DNA of 24,217 nucleotides from Armatimonadaceae bacterium (GCA_030446525.1 JAUJNC010000080.1:1-24217), one strand, 5' to 3'. Positions 1 to 9,086 are shown, counted from the stretch's first letter. Notes: generated from the sequence alone by a model not told the origin. Translations and numbers: made by a program.

Positions 1-1312
1 GATCGCGGATCGCCTTGCCCACTCGCTGCGCCTCGGTTTTGTCCAGCTGTCCCATCTCGTTCATCGCGCTCCAGATCAGGATAGACGGATGGTTGCGGTT
101 TCCCTTGACCCAGGCGGGGATCCAGCTGCCGATACTGTTGGCCAGATAGTCCGGGCGCTTGATGGGCGTCGCGCCCCCGGTCGGGCCGTCGATCGCGGAC
201 TCGGCGATGAGGCACAGGCCGGTTTCGTCGGCGGCGTCCAGCACGAACTGCGGCGGCGGCTGCTTGTGCAGCCGGACCGCGCGGATGTTGAGGCGCTTGA
301 GGGCATCGATGGTCTTACGCCAACCCTCCGGGCGGTAGCTGTCAGGCCAGTGGTTCTCCTTGCCCCACACAAAATAATCCGACGTCACGTTCAGCCGCAC
401 GCCGTTGAGCCGGAACTGGCCCGCCTCGGTCCAGATCTCGCGGAAGCCGAAGCGCCGCGTTTCCTGATCGAGGGTGTTTTTTCCGGCGTCACCTTCGATG
501 AGACGGCTCCGCAGGTGATACAGAGTCGGACGGTCCGGCCACCAGAGTTCGGGGTTTTCCCAGAGCGATTCCACGCGCACGGTTTTCGTCCGGCCGGGCG
601 GCAGGGTGACAGGTGTGCCGGCGATCGTTTTTTCCACGGCGCCGGTACCGGCGCGGACGACATCCGCCGCGACGCGGACGGTGCGCGGCGCGCTCCCGCT
701 GTTTCGCAGCGTGTAGTCGACGCGGATCTTCCTGCCCCGGAACGACGTTTGGATGAAGGCGTCTTCGATGCATGCCTTGCCGTACGCACGCAGCCAGACG
801 TCATCGACGATGCCAGTATACGCGTTATCCAGCGTCGCCCAGGCGTTGCCGACGGGCCAGCGGACGGGGAAGACCGGTTTGCCCGTCTTGGCGTGTGGCT
901 TGCTGGTACCGGGATCGATGATGGGCGCCTTGTTCCGGCTCCCGGCGACGACTTTGAGCGTGAAGGCGTCGCCGGGGCGAAGCGTGTCGGGCAGGGAGAC
1001 AGAGAACGGAATCCAGCCTCCCACGTGTTCCGCCACCCGCTGATCATCGACGAAGATTTGGGCAACATGATTGACCGCGCCAAATTCGATCGCGATCCGC
1101 TTGCCCGCCCAGGAGGCGGGGATCATCACTTTGCGCGCATAGGTCCGTATGTCCGCTTTCTCGCCCGTGTAAATGGGGACCGCACCGCCGTGATCCCAGG
1201 TTCCGTTCAGGGAAACCTGTTCGCGGAGCGCGGGCGCAGAAGCGGCTGCCGTCCAGGGCGGCAGGCCGGCTCCCAAAGTCCCTGCAAAAAGTGCCGTCGT
1301 AATAAAACGCAA
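1..1312 (-). CDS. Secreted glycoside hydrolase family 2 protein (beta-galactosidase/beta-glucuronidase type), C-terminus outside window
   Basis: The uninterrupted minus-strand frame gives 437 residues and runs off the left edge. I chose a TTG start at 1312 because AAAGGAGG lies 10 bases upstream and the product then begins with a signal peptide (MRFITTALFAGTLGAGL, likely cleaved near residue 26, ASA-PAL). No ATG is available near this point. After the signal come a GH2 sugar-binding jelly roll (LNGTWDH near residue 34; VNHVAQIFVDD), an Ig-like domain ending near PELWWPDRPTLYHL, and the TIM barrel (LKRLNIRAVRLHKQ, then NHPSILIWSAMNEMG). Asn418-Glu419 of that last motif is the family acid/base pair. 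The nucleophile Glu would lie beyond the edge. It probably removes terminal beta-linked galactose, glucuronate or mannose outside the cytoplasm; specificity cannot be read. A four-base gap separates it from an upstream sulfatase fragment. Confidence 0.85.
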   Translation of the reverse strand, partial: MRFITTALFAGTLGAGLPPWTAAASAPALREQVSLNGTWDHGGAVPIYTGEKADIRTYARKVMIPASWAGKRIAIEFGAVNHVAQIFVDDQRVAEHVGGWIPFSVSLPDTLRPGDAFTLKVVAGSRNKAPIIDPGTSKPHAKTGKPVFPVRWPVGNAWATLDNAYTGIVDDVWLRAYGKACIEDAFIQTSFRGRKIRVDYTLRNSGSAPRTVRVAADVVRAGTGAVEKTIAGTPVTLPPGRTKTVRVESLWENPELWWPDRPTLYHLRSRLIEGDAGKNTLDQETRRFGFREIWTEAGQFRLNGVRLNVTSDYFVWGKENHWPDSYRPEGWRKTIDALKRLNIRAVRLHKQPPPQFVLDAADETGLCLIAESAIDGPTGGATPIKRPDYLANSIGSWIPAWVKGNRNHPSILIWSAMNEMGQLDKTEAQRVGKAIRD

Positions 1313-1315
1313 TTC

Positions 1316-1435
1316 TCACTCGCCTCCTTTCCGCCTGTGTAGATGGGGCGTGCGTATCTGGCGGTTGCCGTGGCAGCCCGGCGTATCCCAGCGCTGCTGG
1401 TCCGTCAGGATGAAAAGTATGTTCGGGTTTGCCAT
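1316..1435 (-). pseudogene. Truncated sulfatase N-terminus (39 codons)
   Basis: The short frame starts at an ATG (1435) and reads [20 protein letters not shown] followed by [12 protein letters not shown], which is the unmistakable start of a type I (alkaline-phosphatase fold) sulfatase. It includes the first metal-ligand Asp of the TDQQ motif. After HL, where families continue DRLAAEG, the sequence becomes HRRKGGE and stops at 1316. The CxPxR formylglycine motif and all the rest of a roughly 450-500 residue enzyme are missing, so it cannot be active. The stop lies just ahead of the GH2 start, and the GH2 ribosome binding site is inside this fragment. A deletion joining a sulfatase to the GH2 leader is the simplest reading. 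Confidence 0.7.
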
Positions 1436-1438
1436 AAG

Positions 1439-1567
1439 TCAGTTGCCTGCCGGGATGACGTCGCGCAGCCCTTTCCATTCCCGCCACATGTCGGCCATGA
1501 CCTCCCACTTCTGGTTCTCGTAGTCGATGTGATGCACGCGGAAGAAGGTCGCGTAACGGGCTTTACC
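1439..1567 (-). pseudogene. Unrecognised C-terminal coding fragment
   Basis: An open frame without a plausible start encodes ARYATFFRVHHIDYENQKWE followed by VMADMWREWKGLRDVIPAGN and a stop three bases before the sulfatase fragment's ATG. The amino-acid composition (many aromatic and charged residues, no Arg/Ser skew) is that of real protein. The frame closes upstream at 1568. A neighbouring frame in 1568-1607 (QHPKPVREVK) could be its continuation after one indel. I do not recognise the family. It sits between the beta-helix stop (1608) and the sulfatase fragment, so it is probably the tail of a mostly lost gene. Confidence 0.4.
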
Positions 1568-1607
1568 TCACGCACCGGCTTGGGGTGCTGCGGTTGTTGG
1601 TCGCTTA

Positions 1608-3397
1608 TCAAAACGCCCCCAGGTTGACTGGCATGCCCGCCTTGCTGCCGGCGGCCCTGGCGATGTCGTCAGGCAGCGCCTCACCCCGTCCGATGGCGGG
1701 GCTGCCCGGCCGGAGGTGGTAGTCGCCCTTCGCCGCGTCCACGAAGAGCGGAGGGACCGCCCCCGAAGCGCCGTCAAGCGTCAGGCTGTTCTTCTCGTAG
1801 CCGGTGACGCTGGAGAACTCCCGCACGGTCATGAAATCGACGTCTTCCCTGCCGTCGCTCGACCAGCGCGCGACGGGGACCACCCTGGCCGAGGGCGGGC
1901 GCCAGTAAAGGTTGAAGTCGGACGAAGCGATCATGGCACTCGACGGCCCGCGCGTGGGATGGGCGCTGAGCATCGAGTTGGCAGAGCCCGGGCGCGCGCC
2001 CGCAAGGATGTTGTTACGCAGCACATTGCCGCTGGTCACGAAGACCTCGCCCGTAGCCGTGCCCGCGATCGTTCCCTTGTATTTGTTCGTGCGGCCCGTT
2101 TCTTTGACCACGACGGCGGTCGCGTTGCTCGTCAGCGTGTTGTTGTAGATGCGCGCGTTCTTGGAGTTGGAGATCATGATGCCCGTCCCGTTCTCCTCCG
2201 CGACGTTAAAGGCGAGAATCGCCGTGTCGGAGATCTCGAAGAACAGCCCGATGCCCTGATTGCGCCGCGCCACATTGCGGACGATGACGGCGTGGTTGGC
2301 GTCGATGTCGAGCCACAGGCCGGTTGCCAGGTTGTTTTCGACCACATTGTTGCGGAAGATCACCCCGTCTTCGGGACCGTAGGCAAGATTGGTGATCTTC
2401 GTTCCCGCCGCGTCCCAGGCGGTGCGCCAGCGGTCAACGTTGTTCCACGCGAAGACATTGTTCTCGATCCGCAGCCGCCGCGCCCGCGCGACGCGCAGTC
2501 CCACGCGCGAGTTACACGCGAACAGGTTGCCTCGAATGGCAGCATGAGGGGCGTCGTAGACGCTGGCGCCGCGCTGTCCGTTCCAGCAGAAGGTGTTATC
2601 TTCCAGAACGCCGTCGGCGACACGAAACGACAGCCCCTGATCGCCGTAGTGGCAAAAGCCCAGACCGCGAACGGCGCTGCCGGTCGGGTCCGCGTCCCCG
2701 TTCTTCCAGAAATGGAAGGCCTCCGTCGCCACGGCGGCCTCGACGGTCCTGCCGGTGGGATCGTCCCCGATCCAGAGCTGCCTGGCCGCGCCATCCACGA
2801 AAAAAGCGCCCGGCCCGACTTCCTGACGAGTCGCCACCTGCCGCAGCGGCTTGCCGTCAAGGAACGCCATGTCGCGCTCGCCGGCCAGGGGATATTTGGG
2901 ATCCAGGTATTCCGGCCCGATGCGGGCGGCGGGGCCGAACTTGTGGGTCCAGCCGTCGTGCCGCCACAGGGGTTTCTGGGGCGTGCCGTCCTTTGTCCAG
3001 GCTTCGACCACGATGCTGCCCTTGATCCACGGCAGCTCGTCCGGATGCGCCTGCAGCGTCACGCGCGCGCGCGGGCCGCAGCCGGTCCAGTCCGCGATAA
3101 GCGCCGCCGCGAAACACGATCACGCCGCCCGCCGGCACGATTTTGAGCGCGCTGGCGACCGACGTCGGCGCTTGCGGTTTCCGGAGCCGTCGCTTCCGGT
3201 TTGCCGTCCGGCGACACGAAGATCGCGCCGGGCGGAATCGGGTAGTTCGTCTTTTTCAGTGGCAGGACCGAGGGGCGCGGATGCCGCCCGCGATGGGCGC
3301 AAGGTCCTGCGCGCCGAGCGCGGCCATTGCGTCGTTGCCCGCGGCGGGATCGGCAGGTCGGGCGGGCGCTGTTTTTTCGCCGAAGGCGCCGGCACCA
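1608..3397 (-). pseudogene. Right-handed parallel beta-helix (pectate-lyase-like) protein, N-terminal part frameshifted
   Basis: From 3062 to 1608 one clean frame encodes 484 residues rich in beta-helix rungs with Asn ladders: GVLEDNTFCWNG, AAIRGNLFACNS, RLRIENNVFAWNN, GVIFRNNVVENN, HAVIVRNVARRN, AILAFNVAEENG, ARIYNNTLTSN, NVLRNNILAG. It ends LRPGSPAIGRG, a common C-terminal signature of these proteins. Upstream of 3062 the coding continues in other frames: PTSVASALKIVPAGG and IVFRGGAYRG (about 3170-3075), preceded by YPIPPGAIFVSPDG (about 3247-3201). Breaks therefore lie near 3075, 3170, 3275 and 3345. Such proteins usually bind or cleave uronate polysaccharides outside the cell. No separate signal peptide or ribosome binding site is visible, and the frame may be continuous with the sulfatase upstream. 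Confidence 0.75.
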
Positions 3398-4822
3398 CTC
3401 CCGGCGGCAGGGCGGCCTGCGGGCCGTCTTGCAGCAGGCGCTTCATGTCCGCGAGCAGAGCGGCGTGTGCCGGGTCGCCCGCCAGATTACGGTATTCGTG
3501 TGTGGATCGTTCTGATGGTCGTAAAGCTCCGCGCCTTGACGGCCCTCATCCCATTCGGTGTAGCGATAGCGTGCGGTGTGAACCGAGCGGCCGAGCGTTC
3601 TGGGATTCTGGCGCCCGACCACGACAAAGGCGGCCTTCTTCCACGGGCGATTGGGGTTTCCAGCAGCGGCGCGAAGCTGATGCCTTCCAATCCCGGCGGC
3701 GCGGGCAGGCCGCACAGGCTGGTCAGGGTCGGAAACAGGTCCACCAGTTCCACCAGGCCTTGCGAGACGGCGCCCGCTTTCTTGCCGGGCGCGGCGACGA
3801 CGAGGGGACGCGCGCCGATTCCTGGAACAGCACCATCTTCTGCCACAGGCCGCCGTGCTCGCCCAATTGAAAGCCGTGGTCGCTGACGAAGACGACGATC
3901 GTGTCGTCCTACAGCTTCAGCCGGTCCATCGCGTCGAGCAGGACCCCCACCTGCGCGTCCATGAACGAGATCGCGGCGTAGTAGGCCCGGATGGCTTCGC
4001 GGCGCTCCCCGTCCGAAAGCGGGGCGATGGTGGTCGCGTTTTTCCGCGCCAGGGGCGGCAGCGCCGTCACGCGGGCGGGCGGCTCCTGCGGCCAGGTGAT
4101 TTTTTCGGGCGAGTACAGATCGAAATACCTTTTCGGCACGTTCAGGGGCAGGTGCGGCTTGCGAAAGCCCGCCGCCAGGAAAACGGCTTGCCCGCTTCGC
4201 TCGATTGCTCCATCCACTGCGCAACGCGGCGCGCGACGATGCCGTCGCCCATCTGTTCGTCGGGCAGGTCGAACGACCCCAGAACAGGTCCTGTCCGGTT
4301 TTCGCCTTGCCGCGCGAGATGCCGGGCGGTAGAGCCCCGGCTTTGGGGCGCAGCAGATCGCCCAGACTTTCGAGCTTCGGCCCGTTGCCGGATTCGGAGA
4401 TGTCCCAGCCTCGGCTTGTCATCGTAGACGTAATGAAACGTCTTGCCCGAATTGGCCACGAAGTAGCCCTGCTTACGGAACTGCTGCGGCAGGAACACCG
4501 TGTCGGGCCGGTGCCTGCGGGGCGGCGTCGTGTTGTCCATGACCCCGATGGTTTCAGGCCGTAGCCCGCTCAGGAACGAGGCGCGGCGGGGTTGCACACG
4601 GGGTACTGGCAATACGCCTGATCGAAGCGCACTTCGCGCTTCGCCGCCGGTCGATGTTCGGCGTTTTGACGACGGGATGGCCGTAGCAGCCCAGATCGGT
4701 GTTCAGGTCGTCGGACACGATGAACAGCACGTTGGTTTTCGCGCCGGCGTCTGCGCCGCGGCGTGCGGGCAACCGCCGAGAGCGGCCAGCAGGGACAGGA
4801 ATACCAGAACCACGTGTTTCAT
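3398..4822 (-). pseudogene. Type I sulfatase (iduronate-2-sulfatase-like), multiply frameshifted with an in-frame TAG
   Basis: The start at 4822 overlaps the preceding stop as ATGA. It encodes [18 protein letters not shown], a signal peptide with an LGGC lipobox-like end. Joined frames show [19 protein letters not shown] (metal Asp pair), [16 protein letters not shown] (the CxPxR formylglycine site, at about 4600), [68 protein letters not shown] (metal Asp-His), [15 protein letters not shown] and ELYDHQNDP near the C-terminus. These are the landmarks of exported sulfate-ester hydrolases of the arylsulfatase/iduronate sulfatase class. Indels lie near 4745, 4650, 4600, 4420, 4275, 4165, 3815, 3660 and 3490, plus a TAG at 3909-3911 where relatives carry Trp (LKLWDDT). 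It is the distal enzyme of the operon beginning with the GntR-type regulator. Confidence 0.8.
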
Positions 4823-5958
4823 TTCCGATCTTCTGTTTGAACGCGGCGCAGCGCCAGGGTCGCCTCGTCGAGCGTGATCCCCAGGCCCGGCCCGGAGGGC
4901 AGGACGAGCCTCACCCGCCTCGATGCATTCCGGCGGCGCGATCACGTGGGCCCGCCACGGCACTTCGCCCCAGGCGTATTCGAGAGCGCGCAGGTGCGGC
5001 AGGGTGGCCGCGACGTGCGCGCTGGCGAGGTTACCACCGGCCCGGGATTGTGGGGCGAGACCGCGACGCCGCGCGCGTCCGCCGCCCGGGCGATGGCGGT
5101 CATCGCCGCGACCCCGCCGCAGTGCTTGACGTCGGGCATGATCACGTCCCACACGCCCGCCGCCAGGTAAGGCCAATAGCCCTCCACGCCATACAGCCGC
5201 TCGCCGCCGATCACCTCCATCCCCTGGCTATCGATGAGCGGGCGCAGGCGCAGGAGCGCGTCCAGGTCTTCGGTGGGCACCGGCTCGAACCAGGTGACGC
5301 CGAGCGCGCGCGGACTCTCCCGGGCGACCTCGACCGCGGTCGGCACGTCCAGGTGGCCGTGGCAATCGACCAGCACCTCGACCCCGTCGCCCACCGCCTC
5401 GCGCACCGCCGCGACGCAGGCCAGGCCCAGCGCGACGCGCCCGCGCTGGTCGCGCTCGCGCACACGCTGTCGCTGCACGCCGTCGAAGGGCGCGCACTTG
5501 ACCGCCCTGGAACCCCGCGGCGGCCGCCGCCGCGGCGCCGCCGGCGAAGCCCCCGGCGTCCGGTCGGCCGTCGCCCGGTTGATGTTGGCGTACAGCGGTA
5601 TGCGCTCGCGCACCGGGCCGCCCAGCAGTCGGTACACCGGGAGGCCGGCCGCCTGGCGGCCAGATCCCACAGGGCCTGCTCGCAGGCCGACACCGCCGTC
5701 GCCGCGGCGATGCCGTCTACCAGCGGCTGCAGCGCGGCCGTGGCGGCAACGGGCGCGCGCGGGTCACGCCCGCGCAGCAGGGGCAGGCACTGCCGTTCGA
5801 GGATGGCGGCGACCGCGCGCGTCCCGGTCGGGGCCGAACCCGCCGTGCGATGCCTCGCCGATGCCGGTCGGCCCTCGTCGGTCGCGAGCCGCACCAGCAG
5901 CCAGTCGCCGCGCCGGTTGACGCCGAGACGGAGAACCTCAAGGCCGGTGATTCGCATA
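4819..5958 (-). pseudogene. Enolase-superfamily (mandelate racemase/muconate lactonizing type) sugar-acid dehydratase, frameshifted
   Basis: It starts at ATG 5958 (MRITGLEVLRLGVNRRGDWL) with AGAGAGG a few bases upstream, and ends at 4819 overlapping the sulfatase start by 4 bases. Joined frames give the full family layout: N-terminal cap (GIGEASHGGFG, AVSACEQALWDLAAR, GLPVYRLLGGPVRERIPLYA), then the barrel with the catalytic Lys segment AVKCAPFDG, metal ligands in EVLVDCHGHLD, WFEPVPTEDLD and GGERLYG, DVIMPDVKHCGG, and the general-base His in SPHNPGPV. The SPHNPxGP form resembles galactonate/uronate dehydratases and lactone cycloisomerases. The likely role is dehydration or isomerisation of an aldonate or aldarate to a 2-keto-3-deoxy acid, consistent with the DapA-family gene 24 bases upstream. 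Breaks lie near 5878, 5822, 5655, 5545-5505, 5030 and 4915. Substrate is unknown. Confidence 0.8.
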
Positions 5959-5982
5959 GCGCCCTCTCTGATTTCCGGCGCG

Positions 5983-6894
5983 TCAGACGGTGAAAAGCTC
6001 CGACAGATCGCGCCAGACCGCGTCCAGGCCTCCTGGTGGTCCAAGGCGTCCAGCGGGGAGCGGGCACGCCCGCGCACCGTCGTATGCGCGATCACGCCGC
6101 GCCGGCGCAAAACCTCTTTGCACAGCGCCACGCCGAACCGCCCCTCCAGGTTGAGCAGCGGCAGCAGGCGATTGAAGAGGCGCCGCGCCCTCCTCGTCCC
6201 CCGCATCGAGCGCGTTCCAGACGGCGGCGTGGACGTCGGGCGCCTGGCAGGCCGGCATCGTCCCGCAGGGAGCCGCGCCGGAACTCGTCGAACAGGAAGC
6301 GCCCGCCCATGCCGCCCATCACGCCCCGGCAGGCGTCGCCGGCCGCGGCGGCGAGCATCGCCGTCATCGCGTGTCCCGCATCCTGCGCCTCTTCTTTGAC
6401 GTAAGACACGTTGGGAATTTCGGTCAGCAGACGGACGGCTTCGCGGCACGCCCAGCGGCGAGCCGGCCGGGCTGGCCCAGTTCTGGATGAAGACCGGCAG
6501 ACCCTGCGCCGCATCGGCCACCCTCTGATAAAAGCCAAAGACGAACTCGGGATCCGTGGACCGGCTCCCGTAGGGCGGCACCGCGATCACCGCGCTTGCC
6601 CCAGCCTCGCGCGCCCACCGGGCGTAGAGGACCGACGCCTGCGTGCTGGGTGCCGGACACGCCGATGAGGACGGGGATTCGTCCCGCCGTGGTCTCGGTC
6701 GCGATGCGCGTCACGCGCCGGCGCTCGTCGTCGGTGAGCGTCGGCCCTCGCTCGCCATGACGGGCGCGACGATGCCGTGCCCCGGCGCGGACGCACCAGT
6801 CCACCTCGCGCCGGAGCGAATCCTCGTCCAGGTCGCCCGCCGGGTCGAACGGGGTTACGAGGATGACAAAGACGCCGCGGAAACCCCGTGCCAT
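5983..6894 (-). pseudogene. Dihydrodipicolinate synthase/N-acetylneuraminate lyase family protein, frameshifted
   Basis: It starts at 6894 with MARGFRGVFVILVTPFDPAG followed by DLDEDSLRREVDWCV, a textbook DapA-family N-terminus, and ends DAVWRDLSELFTV at 5983. Intermediate pieces in other frames include GPTLTDDERRRVTRIATETT, GRIPVLIGVSG, SAVIAVPPYGSR, LPVFIQNWASPAG and NVSYVKEEAQDAG, where the Lys is the Schiff-base lysine. The C-terminal helices are RLFNRLLPLLNLEGRFGV and ALCKEVLRRRGVI. Members are class I aldolases or dehydratases acting on pyruvate-derived keto-acids. FIQN replaces the Tyr-containing motif of true DapA, so a sugar-acid role (2-keto-3-deoxy or 5-keto-4-deoxy acid) is more likely than lysine synthesis, especially beside an enolase-superfamily dehydratase. 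Breaks lie near 6780, 6660, 6445, 6280, 6185 and 6030. Confidence 0.8.
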
Positions 6895-6907
6895 GCAAGA
6901 ACCCCGT

Positions 6908-7712
6908 TCAGTCCCAGTGATCCTGTGCCGTCTTCAGGTTGTGCCTTGCCCGGTCCCGGTTGACCGCGTTGGTGAACGGCTGGTTGTCGAGCTTCCACAT
7001 ATTCATGCTGCCGGAGCCGCCATCCGCCGTAGATATGGTCGCCAGCGGCTTCATGGATTTTACGTGCCCGTCGCAGAACAGGAAGTTCGCCATGCCGCTG
7101 TGACCTGCGAACAGCATGCCGTTATTGTCATTGGGGCGGGGTTGGTGACGGCGGACACTGCGGGCCGCCGTGAACGATGTACGAACCAAAGCGGATGGTG
7201 GATTCGACGACGGCTATCGTCGAGGCGGGCGCCTGCATGCTGGCGATCGGCACCGTGTCCGGGGTGTTCTGGGGGCGGGTGCAGGCTTATCCTTGAAGAC
7301 GCCGCCCACGCCGTCGTCGCAGCGCGCGGCGGAGTAGGACACGTACAGCCCCTGCCCTTCCACCTGGGTGAGGTCTTTGCGCGGGTTGGAAGCGCACTTC
7401 AGCACCTCGGCGTTCTTCATGTACGGCTGGATGGCCTCACGCCAGGTCACGTTCCTGCGCGTCATCGCCGGGGATAACCCTTCAGCGAAGCGCGGCGGCA
7501 TGGTCTCGTCGTAGTCCTGGACGTACTGCATCAGGGCGAGGCCGATCTGCTTCTGGTTGGACACGCAGGAGATCTGGCGCGCCTTCTCCGCGCCTGGGCG
7601 AAGACGGGAAAAAGGATCGCAGCGAGGATCGCTATTATCGCGATGACGACAGAAGGTCGATCAGCGTGAACCCGCTGGATCGAGAGGGGCGATGATGGTG
7701 CGTACGTTGCAT
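6908..7712 (-). pseudogene. Prepilin-like H-X9-DG protein, operon-leading copy, frameshifted
   Basis: It starts at ATG 7712 behind GGAGGGAGAACGCC and encodes MQRTHHHRPSRSSGFTLID, then the hydrophobic helix [20 protein letters not shown] in the next frame. At about 7648 the DNA lacks one base relative to the five paralogues in this window (CTTCT-GTC against CTTCTCGTC). A second base is missing after FAQA near 7590. The rest reads [62 protein letters not shown] and finally [16 protein letters not shown], the H-X9-DG motif. The helix would be cleaved after Gly by a prepilin peptidase, then anchor or polymerise the protein outside the membrane. Further breaks lie near 7290 and 7130. The stop is 13 bases before the DapA-family start. 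Confidence 0.75.
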
Positions 7713-7751
7713 GGCGTTCTCCCTCCGTTGTCGAGTAAGGTGTAGGGCCTG

Positions 7752-8875
7752 TCAGGGCGGCGCGGGGCGGCGCGCAGGAGGCGCGGCACACCAGCGTCGG
7801 CGTGATGAGCGTTGTCGAGACGGCCTTCCGCGGCGGGTGCAGCGAAAGGAGGTTGAGCGCGTGGCGCACCTGCTCGTCCATGTGCAGGTCGATGGTGTCG
7901 AGCGGCGGCGCGTAGTGCGCCCGATGGGCAGGTTGTCATACCCCATCACGGACACGTCGCCGGGCACCTCAAGCCCCGCCCGGCGCAGCGCGTCGATGAC
8001 CAGCACCGCGTCCACGCATCGTACCAGGCCACGACCGCCGGCGCGTCTGGCGGCGAAGTAGCGGCGCGCCGCGTCCGGCGCGCCCAGCCACGAGCGGACC
8101 GCGTGCTGCTCGATCACCGGATGCGGATCGGGGACGCCGCCTCGCGCAGCGCCCGCTCGTGGCCCCGCCAGCGCCGCTTGCGCTGCGCACCGGCGCCCCT
8201 TGCGTGCCGGAGCGCGTACGCGATGCGCCGGTGCCCCAGATCCAGCAGCCGCTTGGTCGCCAGATAGCCGGCGTACTCGGCGTCGGCATGTCGGTGGGCA
8301 GCGCTCGGCACGGCCTCCGCGCTCGGGTCGCCGATCAGCACGACCGCGCCCGCGCTCCCGCAGCGCGGCCGCCAGCCACTCCAGCCCCATCCCCAACACG
8401 ACGAAGCCGGCACGATCGAGCGCCTCGAAGCGCAGGGCGTCTTTCAGAGTCAGGTTATCGTCCGCGTGGCGGCACTCCACCGCCAGCCCCGCCGCCGCCG
8501 CCTCCCGGATCAGGTGCTCCACGCAGTTCTGGAAAAACGGGTTCGAGCAGAGGGCGAACACGGCCAGCGTGCGCGTCGTCACCGGCGCCGCCGCGCGATC
8601 GCCGAACCGGCCGTCACCGTCCGGAACGGCCCTGGATCGGGGCCGTTCCGCGACATACGTACCGGAGCGGGGGCGGATACCACCGACCCTTCGCGGCTCA
8701 GGACTCCGAGGGCTACTTTAACGGTATCCGTGGCCACCCCGAACTGGCGCGCCAGATCCAGAACCGAGGGCAGGCGCTCGCCCGGCGACATCGTCGTCGT
8801 CATCTCCCGCAGACGCTGCGCGATCTGCTGGCGTTTACGCGCGGGCGGTTTGGAGATAGTTTGCGTTCCCACCAC
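7752..8875 (-). pseudogene. GntR-HTH / LacI-type sugar-sensor transcriptional regulator, frameshifted
   Basis: A GTG start at 8875 follows AGGAGAACGCC. The N-terminus is a GntR winged helix: RKRQQIAQRLREMTTTM, SPGERLPSVLDLARQFGVAT, DTVKVALGVLSREGSVVSA, then RSGTYVAERP in the next frame. It is followed by a LacI/periplasmic-binding-protein sensor: TLAVFALCSNPFFQNCVEHL, RAGFVVLGMGLEWLAAALRE, AVVLIGDPSAEAVP, YAGYLATKRLLDLGHRRIAY, HPVIEQHAVRSWLGAPDAA, DAVLVIDALRRAGLEVPGDV, SVMGYDNLPIGR. The last two are the classic LacI C-lobe motifs. Breaks lie near 8680, 8355, 8135, 8045 and 7915. It heads the gene run prepilin-like, DapA-family, enolase-superfamily, sulfatase, so it is probably the local autoregulated switch responding to a sugar or sugar acid. 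The exact stop is uncertain because the last frame is disputed; 7752 is the nearest. Confidence 0.75.
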
Positions 8876-8929
8876 GGCGTTCTCCTAGCCCCTCACTTGC
8901 TTCCGGCCCTGAAATAGCGCTGGGCCACT

Positions 8930-8961
8930 TCTGAGCCAGATTATAAACCTATCTGAGCCGG
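8930..8961. promoter_or_regulatory. Tandem operator half-sites TCTGAGCC(A/G)G
   Basis: Two direct copies, TCTGAGCCAG at 8930-8939 and TCTGAGCCGG at 8952-8961, are spaced exactly 22 bases apart, two turns of the helix. One lies inside the -35/-10 spacer and the other just past the -10, where a bound protein would block RNA polymerase. The likely ligand is the GntR-type regulator encoded immediately downstream. Binding is inferred from position only. Confidence 0.6.
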
Positions 8962-8969
8962 TTTGTCAA
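8940..8969 (-). promoter_or_regulatory. Sigma70-type promoter of the GntR/LacI-type regulator operon
   Basis: On the minus strand a perfect -35 TTGACA (8969-8964) is followed after 18 bases by a perfect -10 TATAAT (8945-8940). The GTG of the regulator lies about 65 bases beyond the -10. This is the strongest promoter-like sequence in the window. It overlaps the tandem operator repeats. Confidence 0.8.
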
Positions 8970-9086
8970 CTGGTTTTTTGCCGGGCGGGACTTTCTCCTC
9001 CTCTACGGAGAAAAGGGGCACGGTTTGTCGCCCCTACGGGGTTGATTGCCTGTAGGCAGAGCCAGGATTACTCCCGTAGGCAGGCA

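Noticed and set aside
89..1342. Long plus-strand open frame opposite the GH2 gene
   Set aside because: High-GC mirror of a real coding strand; no domain features, while the minus strand gives a clean GH2 protein.
1716..3146. Plus-strand frame opposite the beta-helix protein
   Set aside because: Mirror frame; the minus strand shows regular beta-helix repeats.
4699..6399. Plus-strand frame of 566 codons
   Set aside because: Mirror of the frameshifted enolase-superfamily and DapA-family genes; composition is Arg/Pro-rich and featureless.
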